A stretch of DNA of 49,629 bases from Thaumarchaeota archaeon casp-thauma3 (GTDB lineage Archaea; Thermoproteota; Nitrososphaeria; Nitrososphaerales; Nitrosopumilaceae): positions 1 through 49,629 of the forward strand of contig LFEY01000027.1 in assembly GCA_001510275.1 (NCBI GenBank), written 5' to 3'. Below the pieces are notes generated by a model. The model was not told where the DNA came from, ran no database searches, and saw only the letters and a program-made list of their open reading frames with translations. Each line of letters opens with the position of its first letter. The first letter of the stretch is position 1. A program made the position numbers and the translations under genes. Below are positions 43,786 through 49,629 of the stretch, one piece after another.

Positions 43786-44136
43786 TTATTTTAAATTACT
43801 AGTATCTGATTTGTCTCTAATTGTGTCATACATTGCAAGAAATTGTTCTGGCTCATGTTGTCTGTAGTGTTTTTGTAGATGAATAATTTCTTTTTCTGAC
43901 ATTTTTTCTCCCTTGATTTCATTATATTCTTTAATGATTTGATATTGGGTTTTTTTAATTTTGAATTCTCGAAGTGTATCATTAACTGATTTGTTACAGA
44001 CATAATCATTAATTACAAAACGATATAGTAAATAGGCAACAATTCCTGCAATAGCAACTACTGTTAAGGGAATAATGATAAAGACTACCATATTTTTTAT
44101 TAATTTACTTGGTATTTCATTGTATATATCAATCAT
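43786..44136 (-). CDS. Single-pass membrane hypothetical protein
   Basis: A 116-residue protein with one strong membrane helix (about residues 16-39, VVFIIIPLTVVAIAGIVAYL), and a basic, helical cytoplasmic tail ending in EIIHLQKHYRQHEPEQFLAM. No catalytic motif seen. It converges on the SPFH gene with a 6-bp gap. A partner relation is possible but untested. Confidence 0.6.
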   Translation of the reverse strand: MIDIYNEIPSKLIKNMVVFIIIPLTVVAIAGIVAYLLYRFVINDYVCNKSVNDTLREFKIKKTQYQIIKEYNEIKGEKMSEKEIIHLQKHYRQHEPEQFLAMYDTIRDKSDTSNLK

Positions 44137-44222
44137 TTTAGCCTCGCAAAAAATTAGACCCAGCTAATTAGTTACATCTAATTTTCAAGCTGTTTAAATC
44201 CATAATCTAATACATGATAAAC

Positions 44223-44396
44223 ATGAAAGATAATTCATGTAGACAATGTGGAGAAGGATTAGAAGTAAACAAGAATTGTAAAATCTGTTCTCAAGCAAAT
44301 CAATTCTTTTGTCACAATTGTGGATATGTAACTGAAGAACAAATTCATTCTCAATGTATAATGATAAGCCTTGGTCATACATTACTAAGTGCCTAG
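44223..44396 (+). CDS. Cys-rich double zinc-knuckle mini-protein
   Basis: A 57-residue protein from ATG 44223 with SCRQCGEGLEVNKNCKICSQ followed by FFCHNCGYVTEEQIHSQC. Four Cys pairs or Cys/His pairs make two zinc knuckles. A TTTAAA box near 44192-44197 is about 28 bp upstream, which favours this ATG over 44214. The next gene starts a few bases after or overlapping its stop. Confidence 0.55.
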   Translation: MKDNSCRQCGEGLEVNKNCKICSQANQFFCHNCGYVTEEQIHSQCIMISLGHTLLSA

Positions 44397-44403
44397 GTAT
44401 TTC

Positions 44404-44631
44404 ATGACTGAAACTGATTCTTTTGAATCTGACCAATTTGTAACTGAATTCCCAAAAAATGGCTATTCTATTGTAGATTATCTTCAAGGAAGAGTGCATT
44501 TTGCTTTACTTGATCAAATGAAATTAATGACTAGCTCTGGAATGTCAAAAGATCAAATCAAAATTACAATCATTGATACAGTAACTGAAATTATAGATAA
44601 TTTTGATCCTAAAGAATCAAAAAGTTCTTGA
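44404..44631 (+). CDS. Small helical hypothetical protein
   Basis: A 75-residue acidic protein from ATG 44404 (a GTG at 44389 would overlap the gene before). It has VDYLQGRVHFALLDQMKLM and ITIIDTVTEIIDNFDP, two amphipathic helices with no Cys motif. It is probably co-transcribed with the zinc-knuckle gene. Not recognised. The 133-bp gap after it contains no convincing gene. Confidence 0.5.
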   Translation: MTETDSFESDQFVTEFPKNGYSIVDYLQGRVHFALLDQMKLMTSSGMSKDQIKITIIDTVTEIIDNFDPKESKSS

Positions 44632-44764
44632 TTCCATTTTCCCAGACTCTGTCATGATTATTTTGTGACACATACAATAGCAGTTACTATGCGGCATATC
44701 GTTATCGTTTCTGTATTTGCATTCTTTAGTGTGCTTTAGCATTGACAATTTTTAGAACCTTATA

Positions 44765-45160
44765 CTATGCTTTTGTTGGGTCGCCACTCAATATGTTTAG
44801 CACATGCTCTACTATCTGTTTTTGGCCTCCTTCATGAAGGTCCATTCGTACAGTATCTGAACCCATACTAACAAAGATTAGATTCTCATCTCCTAGGGGG
44901 AAAGTTATTCTTGTAATCTTTTCATATGCTGCTACTGCATACAATCCTTTTCCAATTTTTGGACTCACCTCTTTTCTTGCTTTCCATGCACTAGCAGATC
45001 TTTTTAGTGAGGCTTCAGTCTCTTCTGGAGTTAGATAATTTGTAATTCCCTCTCGATGACTTGTAGCAAGTATGTTTCCTTCAACATCAGAAACTATACT
45101 GTGTCTGATGTTTGGGTCTGAATCCATTATTCTCTTTAAGAGATTCTTAAAATCCATCAT
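44765..45160 (-). CDS. DUF6659-like protein (copy 3)
   Basis: A 131-residue protein. IMDSDPNIRHSIVSDVEGNI, ATSHREGITNYLTPEETEAS and ITRITFPLGDENLIFVSMG follow the same order as in copies 18631 and 40655. The helix between carries SASAWKARKEVSPKIGKG. It is a stand-alone gene here. The family seems restricted to this archaeal lineage as far as I know, function unknown. Confidence 0.7.
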   Translation of the reverse strand: MMDFKNLLKRIMDSDPNIRHSIVSDVEGNILATSHREGITNYLTPEETEASLKRSASAWKARKEVSPKIGKGLYAVAAYEKITRITFPLGDENLIFVSMGSDTVRMDLHEGGQKQIVEHVLNILSGDPTKA

Positions 45161-45224
45161 ATCTATTACTGCAAAATATTACTTAAGGGATCCTCAAATT
45201 ATCACGTATGAAAAATTCCCAGAC

Positions 45225-45695
45225 TTATTTTTCTTGGGAATTTGCAGTTTTTTCATAAAAAAATTCTTGTTTTTTTAAATCTTTTTCAGAAATAATTCTG
45301 CATTTTCTCATTGGAACTAGTCTAGAAATTTGCTCATATGTCTTCATGTCTCTAATGTCTGCAGCATATGCAATTTGTAAGAGCGGTGGTTTTTCTTCAA
45401 TCATTGGTTTTGCTTGTTCATATCCGCTACTTTGTCTCATTCCTGTTCGAAATAATCCAACATGATTGCTACTTTTTGATACTTGTGGATCTTGATAACA
45501 ACAAATTGCAAACTCGTCATCATCTTTTTCAATAATAGTTAATCTAGTGAATTTATCACTCCACTCTTCTATTTCTTTAGCAATAACAATTGCCTCTTTT
45601 TTATCCTCATATACCATTGAAACTACTAATCTATCTTTTTCATATGCCCATGAAAGTCCAAAAAAATCTTTATGCCAATTAATTTCATACGACAT
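45225..45695 (-). CDS. Hypothetical soluble protein
   Basis: A 156-residue acidic alpha/beta protein with a Trp-rich start (MSYEINWHKDFFGLSWAYEK), strands LVVSMVY and FTRLTIIEKDDDEFAICCY, and a charged helical end. No named family, signal peptide or membrane helix recognised. It starts 59 bp after the 45754 gene's stop on the same strand. Confidence 0.55.
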   Translation of the reverse strand: MSYEINWHKDFFGLSWAYEKDRLVVSMVYEDKKEAIVIAKEIEEWSDKFTRLTIIEKDDDEFAICCYQDPQVSKSSNHVGLFRTGMRQSSGYEQAKPMIEEKPPLLQIAYAADIRDMKTYEQISRLVPMRKCRIISEKDLKKQEFFYEKTANSQEK

Positions 45696-45753
45696 GTATT
45701 ACATCAAAGAAATTGTTAAATTAATGCTTTCGAATTAAATAAAAAAATAGAGA

Positions 45754-46113
45754 CTAGCAGTGTTTTCCACATTCACAATTTCGACCAAAAACAAGATTAC
45801 GTACGAATCCTGCAATGCCCTTTGTTGGTGCAATTTTGTGAATCTGATTATCTTCTTCGATTATAGGTTTATTCTTTCCAACTATTCTAAATAGTGAAAT
45901 ACCTGTTTCGGCGCTAGTTCCTTTTAATGCCCACGAGCCATTTTTCATAAGATATGGTTGTGGATTTTGCATGGCCACTTTTTTTCGTGCCTTGATATCA
46001 TATGCAAGTATTGTTGACATTGAATCTAATTGCAAATTTTCTATTACAAAACAAGAGTCAATTTTTTTGTAGCCTTTAGGTGAAAAATAATTTTCATAAT
46101 GTAATTCCAACAA
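45754..46113 (-). CDS. Hypothetical protein with Cys-rich C terminus
   Basis: A 119-residue protein starting at TTG 46113. It contains YFSPKGYKKIDSCFVIENLQ, a middle of short strands and a C-terminal NCECGKHC cluster that could bind a metal or sit near a membrane. Family unknown. The 140-bp upstream side carries the candidate RNA at 46195 and the broken gene at 46254. Confidence 0.5.
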   Translation of the reverse strand: MLELHYENYFSPKGYKKIDSCFVIENLQLDSMSTILAYDIKARKKVAMQNPQPYLMKNGSWALKGTSAETGISLFRIVGKNKPIIEEDNQIHKIAPTKGIAGFVRNLVFGRNCECGKHC

Positions 46114-46194
46114 TTAACTGATTTTTTTATCTGAATCAAACAAATGTTTGAAAAATGAGATTAATTCTTTTATATCTTGAGCCTGACATACTTT

Positions 46195-46252
46195 TAGCGT
46201 CTTCGTTTAGTAGTCTCGGCATGCTATAAAGGACTACTACTCCAAGACGTTA
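46195..46252. ncRNA. Candidate hairpin RNA with internal loop (strand uncertain)
   Basis: TAGCGTCTT (46195-46203) pairs with AAGACGTTA (46244-46252) with one G-T pair. After a 4-by-4 internal loop, TAGTAGTC (46208-46215) pairs perfectly with GACTACTA (46232-46239), leaving a 16-nt loop with GCATGC. On the plus strand a TTTATAT box (46168-46175) is about 26 bp upstream and a T run follows at 46260-46265. On the minus strand the structure would be the 3' untranslated region of the broken gene 46254-46400. It lacks a T-arm, so it is not a tRNA. Confidence 0.5.
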
Positions 46253-46253
46253 G

Positions 46254-46400
46254 TTATTGTTTTTTCAATAGTGCTTCTTCAGGTGTTTTTTCTTTATTTG
46301 ATTCCCAATGCCAATTGTGGTGCTTCTTCCAGTGTTTATCTAATTCATCTGTAGTTGGTTCTTTTCCAAGTGGAACTCCTCATATTTTACATTGTTTCAT
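46254..46400 (-). pseudogene. Small Cys/His-rich gene interrupted by an in-frame TGA
   Basis: From ATG 46400 the frame reads MKQCKI, then TGA (46380-46382), then GVPLGKEPTTDELDKHWKKH and on to TAA at 46254, 49 codons in all. The segment after the TGA looks like real protein (HWKKHHNWHWESN). In context CKI-stop-G strongly suggests CKICG, so the TGA would replace a Cys codon by one base. A nonsense mutation is the simplest reading; recoding is the exotic alternative. The hairpin at 46195-46252 lies directly after its stop. Confidence 0.5.
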
Positions 46401-46479
46401 TTTTTGATTTCGCTGATTTTTTCTTTTTTGGTTTAATTACAGGATGGCATTGTACGGGGTAATTTTCATCATTATCCAT
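46387..46479 (-). CDS. Possible 30-residue Lys-rich micro-protein
   Basis: ATG 46479 shares its A with the stop of the 46479-46823 gene (TAATG overlap). It opens MDNDENYPVQCHPVIKPKKK and stops at 46387, overlapping the start of the broken gene in another frame. The overlap arrangement is typical of translationally coupled genes, which is the main support. Confidence 0.35.
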   Translation of the reverse strand: MDNDENYPVQCHPVIKPKKKKSAKSKNETM

Positions 46480-46823
46480 TATTTGCTCGTGTCTTTTGGT
46501 TTGGGTTTTTTATTAAATGAATTATATTTCTCTCTTCTTCTCTTTCTTTCTAAATCCAAAATATGGTATGTTTCTCCAGCTTCACAAAGTTTCATCTCTC
46601 CTGTCTTTTCATCATGGATTGATTCTAATGAGCCATCAGATAGTATCTCCCCTACAATATCCCATGCTCTGCTTTCTGAAATTTCAAATTTATATGGAAT
46701 TGTTAAAACTTTGGTGAAAAATCCATTTTTTGAATTTCTTATAATGAACTCTTTAATTTTTTCTTCTATTGGTAGAGATGGTTCTCTTTTTTTGAATCTA
46801 CGAAATGGTTTTCTTTCTGACAA
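46479..46823 (-). CDS. Winged-helix-like basic hypothetical protein
   Basis: A 114-residue basic protein. EEKIKEFIIRNSKNGFFTKV, then FEISESRAWDIVGEILSDGS and a wing-like EKTGEMKLCEAGETYHIL suggest a winged helix. Both ends are Lys/Arg-rich. It may bind nucleic acid. It is followed by two tiny overlapping frames on the same strand. The upstream neighbour on the same strand is 46860. Confidence 0.55.
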   Translation of the reverse strand: MSERKPFRRFKKREPSLPIEEKIKEFIIRNSKNGFFTKVLTIPYKFEISESRAWDIVGEILSDGSLESIHDEKTGEMKLCEAGETYHILDLERKRRREKYNSFNKKPKPKDTSK

Positions 46824-46859
46824 TCTTTTTTACTAATATTTTCTAGTATTTTAGCTAAA

Positions 46860-47450
46860 TCATTTGGCATGCAATGTGTCAGGATCGTTATTTTCAGTCA
46901 AGTACTTATCCCCAAGTTTTAATTTCATTTTTTCATCAAATTCTTCTTGCAATCGTATAAGATACATTTCAGCTTCTGTCTCATCATCTGGAATTCCAGT
47001 ATCTACATCATAATTAAAACCCGTAGCTAAATGATAAAATTCCTCAAAGAATTCTTTGCAATCAATTACATCTGCATTTTTATCTAATGATATTACCAGA
47101 CAATCATTCTCAATTCTAAAGTTGAGGCAAATTTCTTCATCAATCATGGCATCTACCATTACTGCCATGAGATATGGCACATGTTTTTGCTCTAATTTGC
47201 CTTGCCCCTTACTTGCAATCCATAATTCATAATCATCCTCAAAATAGTCAATAATCCTCTTTATCATATCTCTGATATCTGAATCAGGAAATCCTAGTTT
47301 TGAGTTCCAGGCTCCTTTTTCATAATTTCCTGGTTCTACGTACAATGCATCAAATCTCAAATTTTCATTTATTTGATCAAATTCCCATACCTGTTTGTTA
47401 GTCCACATTGGTGAAAAATTGGCTATTGTTTTTCTTGTTATTTGATCCAA
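46860..47450 (-). CDS. Hypothetical acidic protein
   Basis: A 196-residue soluble acidic protein starting at TTG 47450. It contains DIRDMIKRIIDYFEDDYELW, LMAVMVDAMIDEEICLNFRI and a helical acidic end (MYLIRLQEEFDEKMKLKLGD). No family, membrane segment or signal recognised. It lies 41 bp after the zinc-repeat gene 47492 on the same strand, so both may share a transcript. Confidence 0.55.
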   Translation of the reverse strand: MDQITRKTIANFSPMWTNKQVWEFDQINENLRFDALYVEPGNYEKGAWNSKLGFPDSDIRDMIKRIIDYFEDDYELWIASKGQGKLEQKHVPYLMAVMVDAMIDEEICLNFRIENDCLVISLDKNADVIDCKEFFEEFYHLATGFNYDVDTGIPDDETEAEMYLIRLQEEFDEKMKLKLGDKYLTENNDPDTLHAK

Positions 47451-47491
47451 TGAATATTGATGATTTGACTATAGTTTAATCCTATCTTGAG

Positions 47492-47698
47492 TTAATCATT
47501 GATTCCTGATTTTAGAAATTCTAATGTACATTCAGCAAGTTCTTTGCTAGAGTGCTTTTTGATTTCATGTTTACAACTAGGGCAAATGTCTGGCTGTTCT
47601 TCTGTAAATTCATCTCCCACCTGCTTCATACAACATTCCATTAATTCTGTTGTTGAATGAGATTCCATTGCAAGTTTGCAAGTAGGACATATTGTCAT
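47492..47698 (-). CDS. Two-repeat CPxCK...H zinc mini-protein
   Basis: A 68-residue protein made of two near-identical units: CPTCKLAMESHSTTELMECC and CPSCKHEIKKHSSKELAECT. Each has a C-x2-C pair, a His and a C-terminal Cys. This internal duplication suggests two zinc sites. It is divergent from the 47757 gene across a shared AT-rich promoter. Confidence 0.65.
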   Translation of the reverse strand: MTICPTCKLAMESHSTTELMECCMKQVGDEFTEEQPDICPSCKHEIKKHSSKELAECTLEFLKSGIND

Positions 47699-47725
47699 TG
47701 TAATTATTTGTCTAAATTAGTAACA

Positions 47726-47733
47726 ATATATAT
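47726..47733. promoter_or_regulatory. Shared palindromic TATA region between divergent zinc genes
   Basis: ATATATAT is centred about 27 bp before ATG 47757 (plus) and about 31 bp before ATG 47698 (minus). Being symmetrical, it could serve both genes. Confidence 0.4.
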
Positions 47734-47756
47734 TTCATTTTTTGATTTTTTTTGAT

Positions 47757-48008
47757 ATGAATATCACTATATTCAAAAATAAATTACAATGTATTTGTAA
47801 TGATGATATAATTTTTGAAATCATTGAGGATGTAGAATGTGATTGGGGGGCTCATACTGTAATTCAGTGCCCTAATTGCGAGGAACTTTTTTCAGTTGAT
47901 AAAAAGTGCTCTGCATTTCAAAATATTTTTGAATTATTAAAAAACAATACAGAATTGTATTCTGAATCTGAAAAATCTGATTATTTGTTAAATTCTCATC
48001 CGTGTTAG
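47757..48008 (+). CDS. Small zinc-ribbon-like protein
   Basis: An 83-residue protein from ATG 47757. It has QCICNDDIIFEIIEDVECDW, then IQCPNCEELFSVDKKC and a helical end closing with HPC. The Cys pairs suggest a zinc-ribbon. The TATA position favours ATG 47757 over a TTG five codons upstream. It is divergent from the two-repeat zinc gene. Confidence 0.55.
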   Translation: MNITIFKNKLQCICNDDIIFEIIEDVECDWGAHTVIQCPNCEELFSVDKKCSAFQNIFELLKNNTELYSESEKSDYLLNSHPC

Positions 48009-48027
48009 ATTATTGCTAAGCGATGAA

Positions 48028-48105
48028 TTATCCAAACAATATAGTAAATCCAATAGCTAAGGCTATTATTGAAATCCCCATGGTGATGTAAAATTTCATG
48101 TTCAT
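48028..48105 (-). CDS. 25-residue single-helix membrane micro-protein
   Basis: ATG 48105 opens MNMKFYITMGISIIALAIGF followed by five more residues (TILFG) and TAA at 48028. The peptide is almost entirely one membrane helix with a short basic start. An A/T-rich box around 48126-48136 is about 26 bp upstream on the minus strand. Such mini-membrane proteins are often missed. The short antisense frame here is less convincing. Confidence 0.45.
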   Translation of the reverse strand: MNMKFYITMGISIIALAIGFTILFG

Positions 48106-48147
48106 CAAGATTTAGTAAAATTATCTAAAATTAATAGTTTAAAATGA

Positions 48148-48231
48148 GGAAAACAAGCAAGTTGATATCTTATTGCATCGACTCTTTGGGAGTTACGGAC
48201 AGATATCAAACTAGCAACCGATCTTGTTTCC
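48148..48231. ncRNA. Candidate three-stem structured RNA
   Basis: An outer stem GGAAAACAAG (48148-48157) pairs with CTTGTTTCC (48223-48231) with one bulged A. An 8-bp stem TTGATATC (48162-48169) pairs with GATATCAA (48202-48209). An inner ACTC (48181-48184) pairs with GAGT (48190-48193). These nest into one long hairpin of about 84 nt. It lies in the 350-bp gap 48106-48455; the remaining 48232-48455 is AT-rich with nothing I can assign. The strand is uncertain. Confidence 0.45.
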
Positions 48232-48455
48232 AATTTTTGTAATATCTAGTATCATCAAAAATTCTTAAAATAAAACATGTCTTGATATTTGATCAAAAAG
48301 GGTTGAAAAAACTAGTCTGGATTAATTTAGAAAAATTGAGCCTGTGTTTTTATTCAAAATATCATTTAGGTGTGAATTGAATATGATCAAATGACTTATT
48401 TTTACAATAATTAAAAATCTCAATAATTTTATTCTCATGATGAATACAAAAGATC

Positions 48456-48992
48456 ATGGTTGAGAATGAGGTTATAGTTTGGGAAAAGAACTCTTTTCTT
48501 ACTTGGTCTGATTTTAAAGCCGAATCAAATCCTGCAGTATTTGAGGACTCTCATGGTGTCACAAAATATCGGTATACGTGGACTGTAAATTCTGATGAAA
48601 TAAAAGATCAAGTTTTATTTTTTATTGAGAATATTCAACTCTCCGTTGAATTTCACCCCATCTTATCTTGGGTTAGAATTTCACATACTAGTGATGATTT
48701 GCTAAAACATGAGCAAGGACATTTTGATCTAGCTGAATTAATCAAACGTGAAAATCTAAAAGAATTACAAAATAAATTTCATGGAAAACGATTTCCTACA
48801 AGGGGTAAAAATAATGAACAAAGAAAGCAGCTTGCAAAAGAAGATTCTGGTAAAATAATTGCAGAAGAAGTTGAAAAACTAGAACTAGTTTTATCTAATA
48901 GAAATCATGAATATGATGAGCAAACAAATTTTGGTCAAAATCTAACAAAACAATTAGAGTATAACTTAACATTTAATAAATTAAGATCATAA
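48456..48992 (+). CDS. DUF922-family putative zinc protease
   Basis: A 178-residue protein with an N-terminal beta-rich part (VIVWEKNSFLTWSDFKAESN, KYRYTWTVNSD). The motif KHEQGHFDLAELIKREN near residue 88 is an HExxH zinc-protease-like site as found in DUF922. The C-terminal half is a long charged helix (KIIAEEVEKLELVLSNRNHE). No signal peptide is visible, unlike many bacterial DUF922 proteins. Activity is inferred from the motif. Confidence 0.75.
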   Translation: MVENEVIVWEKNSFLTWSDFKAESNPAVFEDSHGVTKYRYTWTVNSDEIKDQVLFFIENIQLSVEFHPILSWVRISHTSDDLLKHEQGHFDLAELIKRENLKELQNKFHGKRFPTRGKNNEQRKQLAKEDSGKIIAEEVEKLELVLSNRNHEYDEQTNFGQNLTKQLEYNLTFNKLRS

Positions 48993-49046
48993 TTAGTCTT
49001 GCACTGCAAACTGATTTGTTATAACCCTGTTTTTTGGTGTTAGTTC

Positions 49047-49190
49047 ATGAAAACTGCAAAATTATCTAAATTCAAGTGGGGTGATTTATCCGAACTCAAT
49101 TCAGGTCATACGCCAGAAGAATGGGGAATACAAAAGAAAAGATCTATACCTAGAACTTTTGTGTCTTATACCGTTGTATGGGATAATTAA
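49047..49190 (+). CDS. Small hypothetical protein
   Basis: A 47-residue protein: MKTAKLSKFKWGDLSELNSG, then HTPEEWGIQKKRS and a strand-like end RTFVSYTVVWDN. Basic, without Cys. Too short for most length cut-offs, but codon use looks normal. It abuts the convergent gene 49191 directly after its stop. Confidence 0.4.
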   Translation: MKTAKLSKFKWGDLSELNSGHTPEEWGIQKKRSIPRTFVSYTVVWDN

Positions 49191-49457
49191 TTATTTTTGA
49201 ATAATTTTATTTTCTGGAAATAAATTAATGAAATTTACTAGACCTCTATAATATTTCAAATGAAAATCTAAATCTCTGATTTCTGTTTGTTTTAACTCTT
49301 CAAGTTCTGGACCAAAATCTCTTTTGTCTGTTTGAATTTGATTTAATGTATTTTCATTTACTTCAATCATGTGAAAAAGACTATGAAGTACTTCTCCTTT
49401 TGTTAGTGTATTATCGCATGATTTTTTTAATAATGTCTCAACCCAATCCATATCCAT
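49191..49457 (-). CDS. Small hypothetical helical protein
   Basis: An 88-residue protein (82-86 if an inner start is used): VETLLKKSCDNTLTKGEVLH, then KRDFGPELEELKQTEIRDLD and a hydrophobic end. It reads as a helical bundle. A GATATAAC TATA-like box (49472-49479) is 25 bp before the second in-frame ATG (49451), so the start could be 49451. A palindrome AATCCGGATT (49462-49471) lies between box and start. Family unknown. Confidence 0.5.
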   Translation of the reverse strand: MDMDWVETLLKKSCDNTLTKGEVLHSLFHMIEVNENTLNQIQTDKRDFGPELEELKQTEIRDLDFHLKYYRGLVNFINLFPENKIIQK

Positions 49458-49461
49458 TTAT

Positions 49462-49471
49462 AATCCGGATT
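49462..49471. promoter_or_regulatory. Perfect 10-bp palindrome at the promoter of the 49191 gene
   Basis: AATCCGGATT is self-complementary and lies between the TATA-like box (49472-49479, minus strand) and the start codon. The position fits a repressor site. ATCCG recurs at 49477-49481. Confidence 0.35.
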
Positions 49472-49532
49472 GTTATATCCGCTCCTGAACTTGATAAATT
49501 CTAACTTTTACTCTATTTTTTTTAATTTAGGC

Positions 49533-49629
49533 TTAACTCTTTAATTTTTTTTGACTGTTTTTTTTCTTTTGGTCCATAATTTCCTGATTTCTTTCAATAT
49601 CAGAATGAACCTCGACATGATCGTATAAC
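49533..49629 (-). CDS. Partial C-terminal coding region at the window edge
   Basis: The minus strand is open from the window edge to TAA at 49533: LYDHVEVHSDIERNQEIMDQ followed by a Lys-rich tail, 31 residues visible. It looks like the soluble end of a gene that starts beyond the window. An overlapping frame from ATG 49619 reads MSRFILILKEIRKLW and cannot be excluded. Confidence 0.35.
   Translation of the reverse strand, partial: LYDHVEVHSDIERNQEIMDQKKKNSQKKLKS

Noticed and set aside
44690-44740. A 16-residue hydrophobic peptide (MRHIVIVSVFAFFSVL)
   Set aside because: No promoter in the right place and too short to tell from chance in AT-rich DNA.
46195-46252. A tRNA gene
   Set aside because: The acceptor-like pairing and TATA spacing look tRNA-like, but there is no T-arm with GTTCRAAT, no CCA-side pattern and the length is too short.
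46254-46400. Selenoprotein gene with a 3' SECIS
   Set aside because: I did not see the archaeal SECIS GAA/A internal loop in the downstream hairpin, and this lineage is not known to use selenocysteine. Kept only as an open alternative to a nonsense mutation.
1-49629. CRISPR array, rRNA operon, replication origin or prophage
   Set aside because: No regularly spaced repeats, no rRNA-like stretches, no origin-type repeat cluster and no phage structural genes were seen on either strand.

Overview
The window looks like a chromosomal segment of a marine ammonia-oxidising archaeon of the Nitrosopumilus type (Thaumarchaeota/Nitrososphaerota). The DNA is AT-rich and genes are closely packed, often overlapping by a few bases. 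Many genes have a TATA-like box about 25-30 bp before the first codon, which suggests leaderless transcripts. Diagnostic genes include archaeal/eukaryotic-type information genes (family B DNA polymerase, a Hef-like helicase, Rpo6, Alba, ribosomal proteins S25e and S26e, deoxyhypusine synthase, archaeal ThrRS). Others are methylmalonyl-CoA mutase and epimerase of the kind used in the 3-hydroxypropionate/4-hydroxybutyrate carbon-fixation cycle, a single-domain parvulin, a cupredoxin with a PEFG-type C-terminal sorting signal, and three DUF6659-like proteins. No rRNA, tRNA, CRISPR array, intact insertion sequence or prophage was recognised.

Layout. 1-5944: a partial nucleotide-cyclase-like gene, a short FilR1-like regulator, the meaB-mcm-mce cluster, an HTH-CBS regulator, a divergent DUF4242/phasin-like pair sharing a repeat-rich promoter, and a response regulator. 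6017-12786 (minus strand): a tight run of dCMP deaminase, PolB, SemiSWEET, triose-phosphate isomerase and pyruvate phosphate dikinase. 12900-19230: wHTH protein, Hef-like helicase, parvulin, DUF2203, UbiA prenyltransferase, aldo/keto reductase, DUF6659 and a YHS mini-protein. 19227-24151: asparagine-synthase-like protein, HTH, Alba, Rpo6, cyclophilin-like protein, S25e and deoxyhypusine synthase. 24152-26009: structured intergenic DNA, a nitroreductase, and a decayed patch holding a Cas1-like N-terminal fragment. 26010-34372: ThrRS, agmatinase, CDP-alcohol phosphotransferase, S26e, PfkB kinase, NAD kinase with a wHTH tail, CTP synthase and cupredoxin. 34556-40282 (minus): trpEGDCBA without trpF. 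40433-49629: an accessory-looking stretch of small proteins (many with Cys-pair zinc motifs), DUF6659 paralogues, a dienelactone-hydrolase-like protein, an SPFH protein, a DUF922 putative protease and several structured non-coding intervals.

How it fits together. The metabolic genes are central carbon (methylmalonyl-CoA to succinyl-CoA; PPDK and TPI for gluconeogenesis), tryptophan, CTP, NADP, polyamine/hypusine and quinone or lipid precursors. The least explained material is in the gaps: candidate small RNAs near 41131, 42724, 46195 and 48148, a double hairpin near 24281, a broken small zinc gene at 46254-46400 with an in-frame TGA where a Cys codon is expected, and the Cas1-like relic at 25560. 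Functions are assigned by reading the translated sequences and recalling family motifs. No database search or folding program was run.
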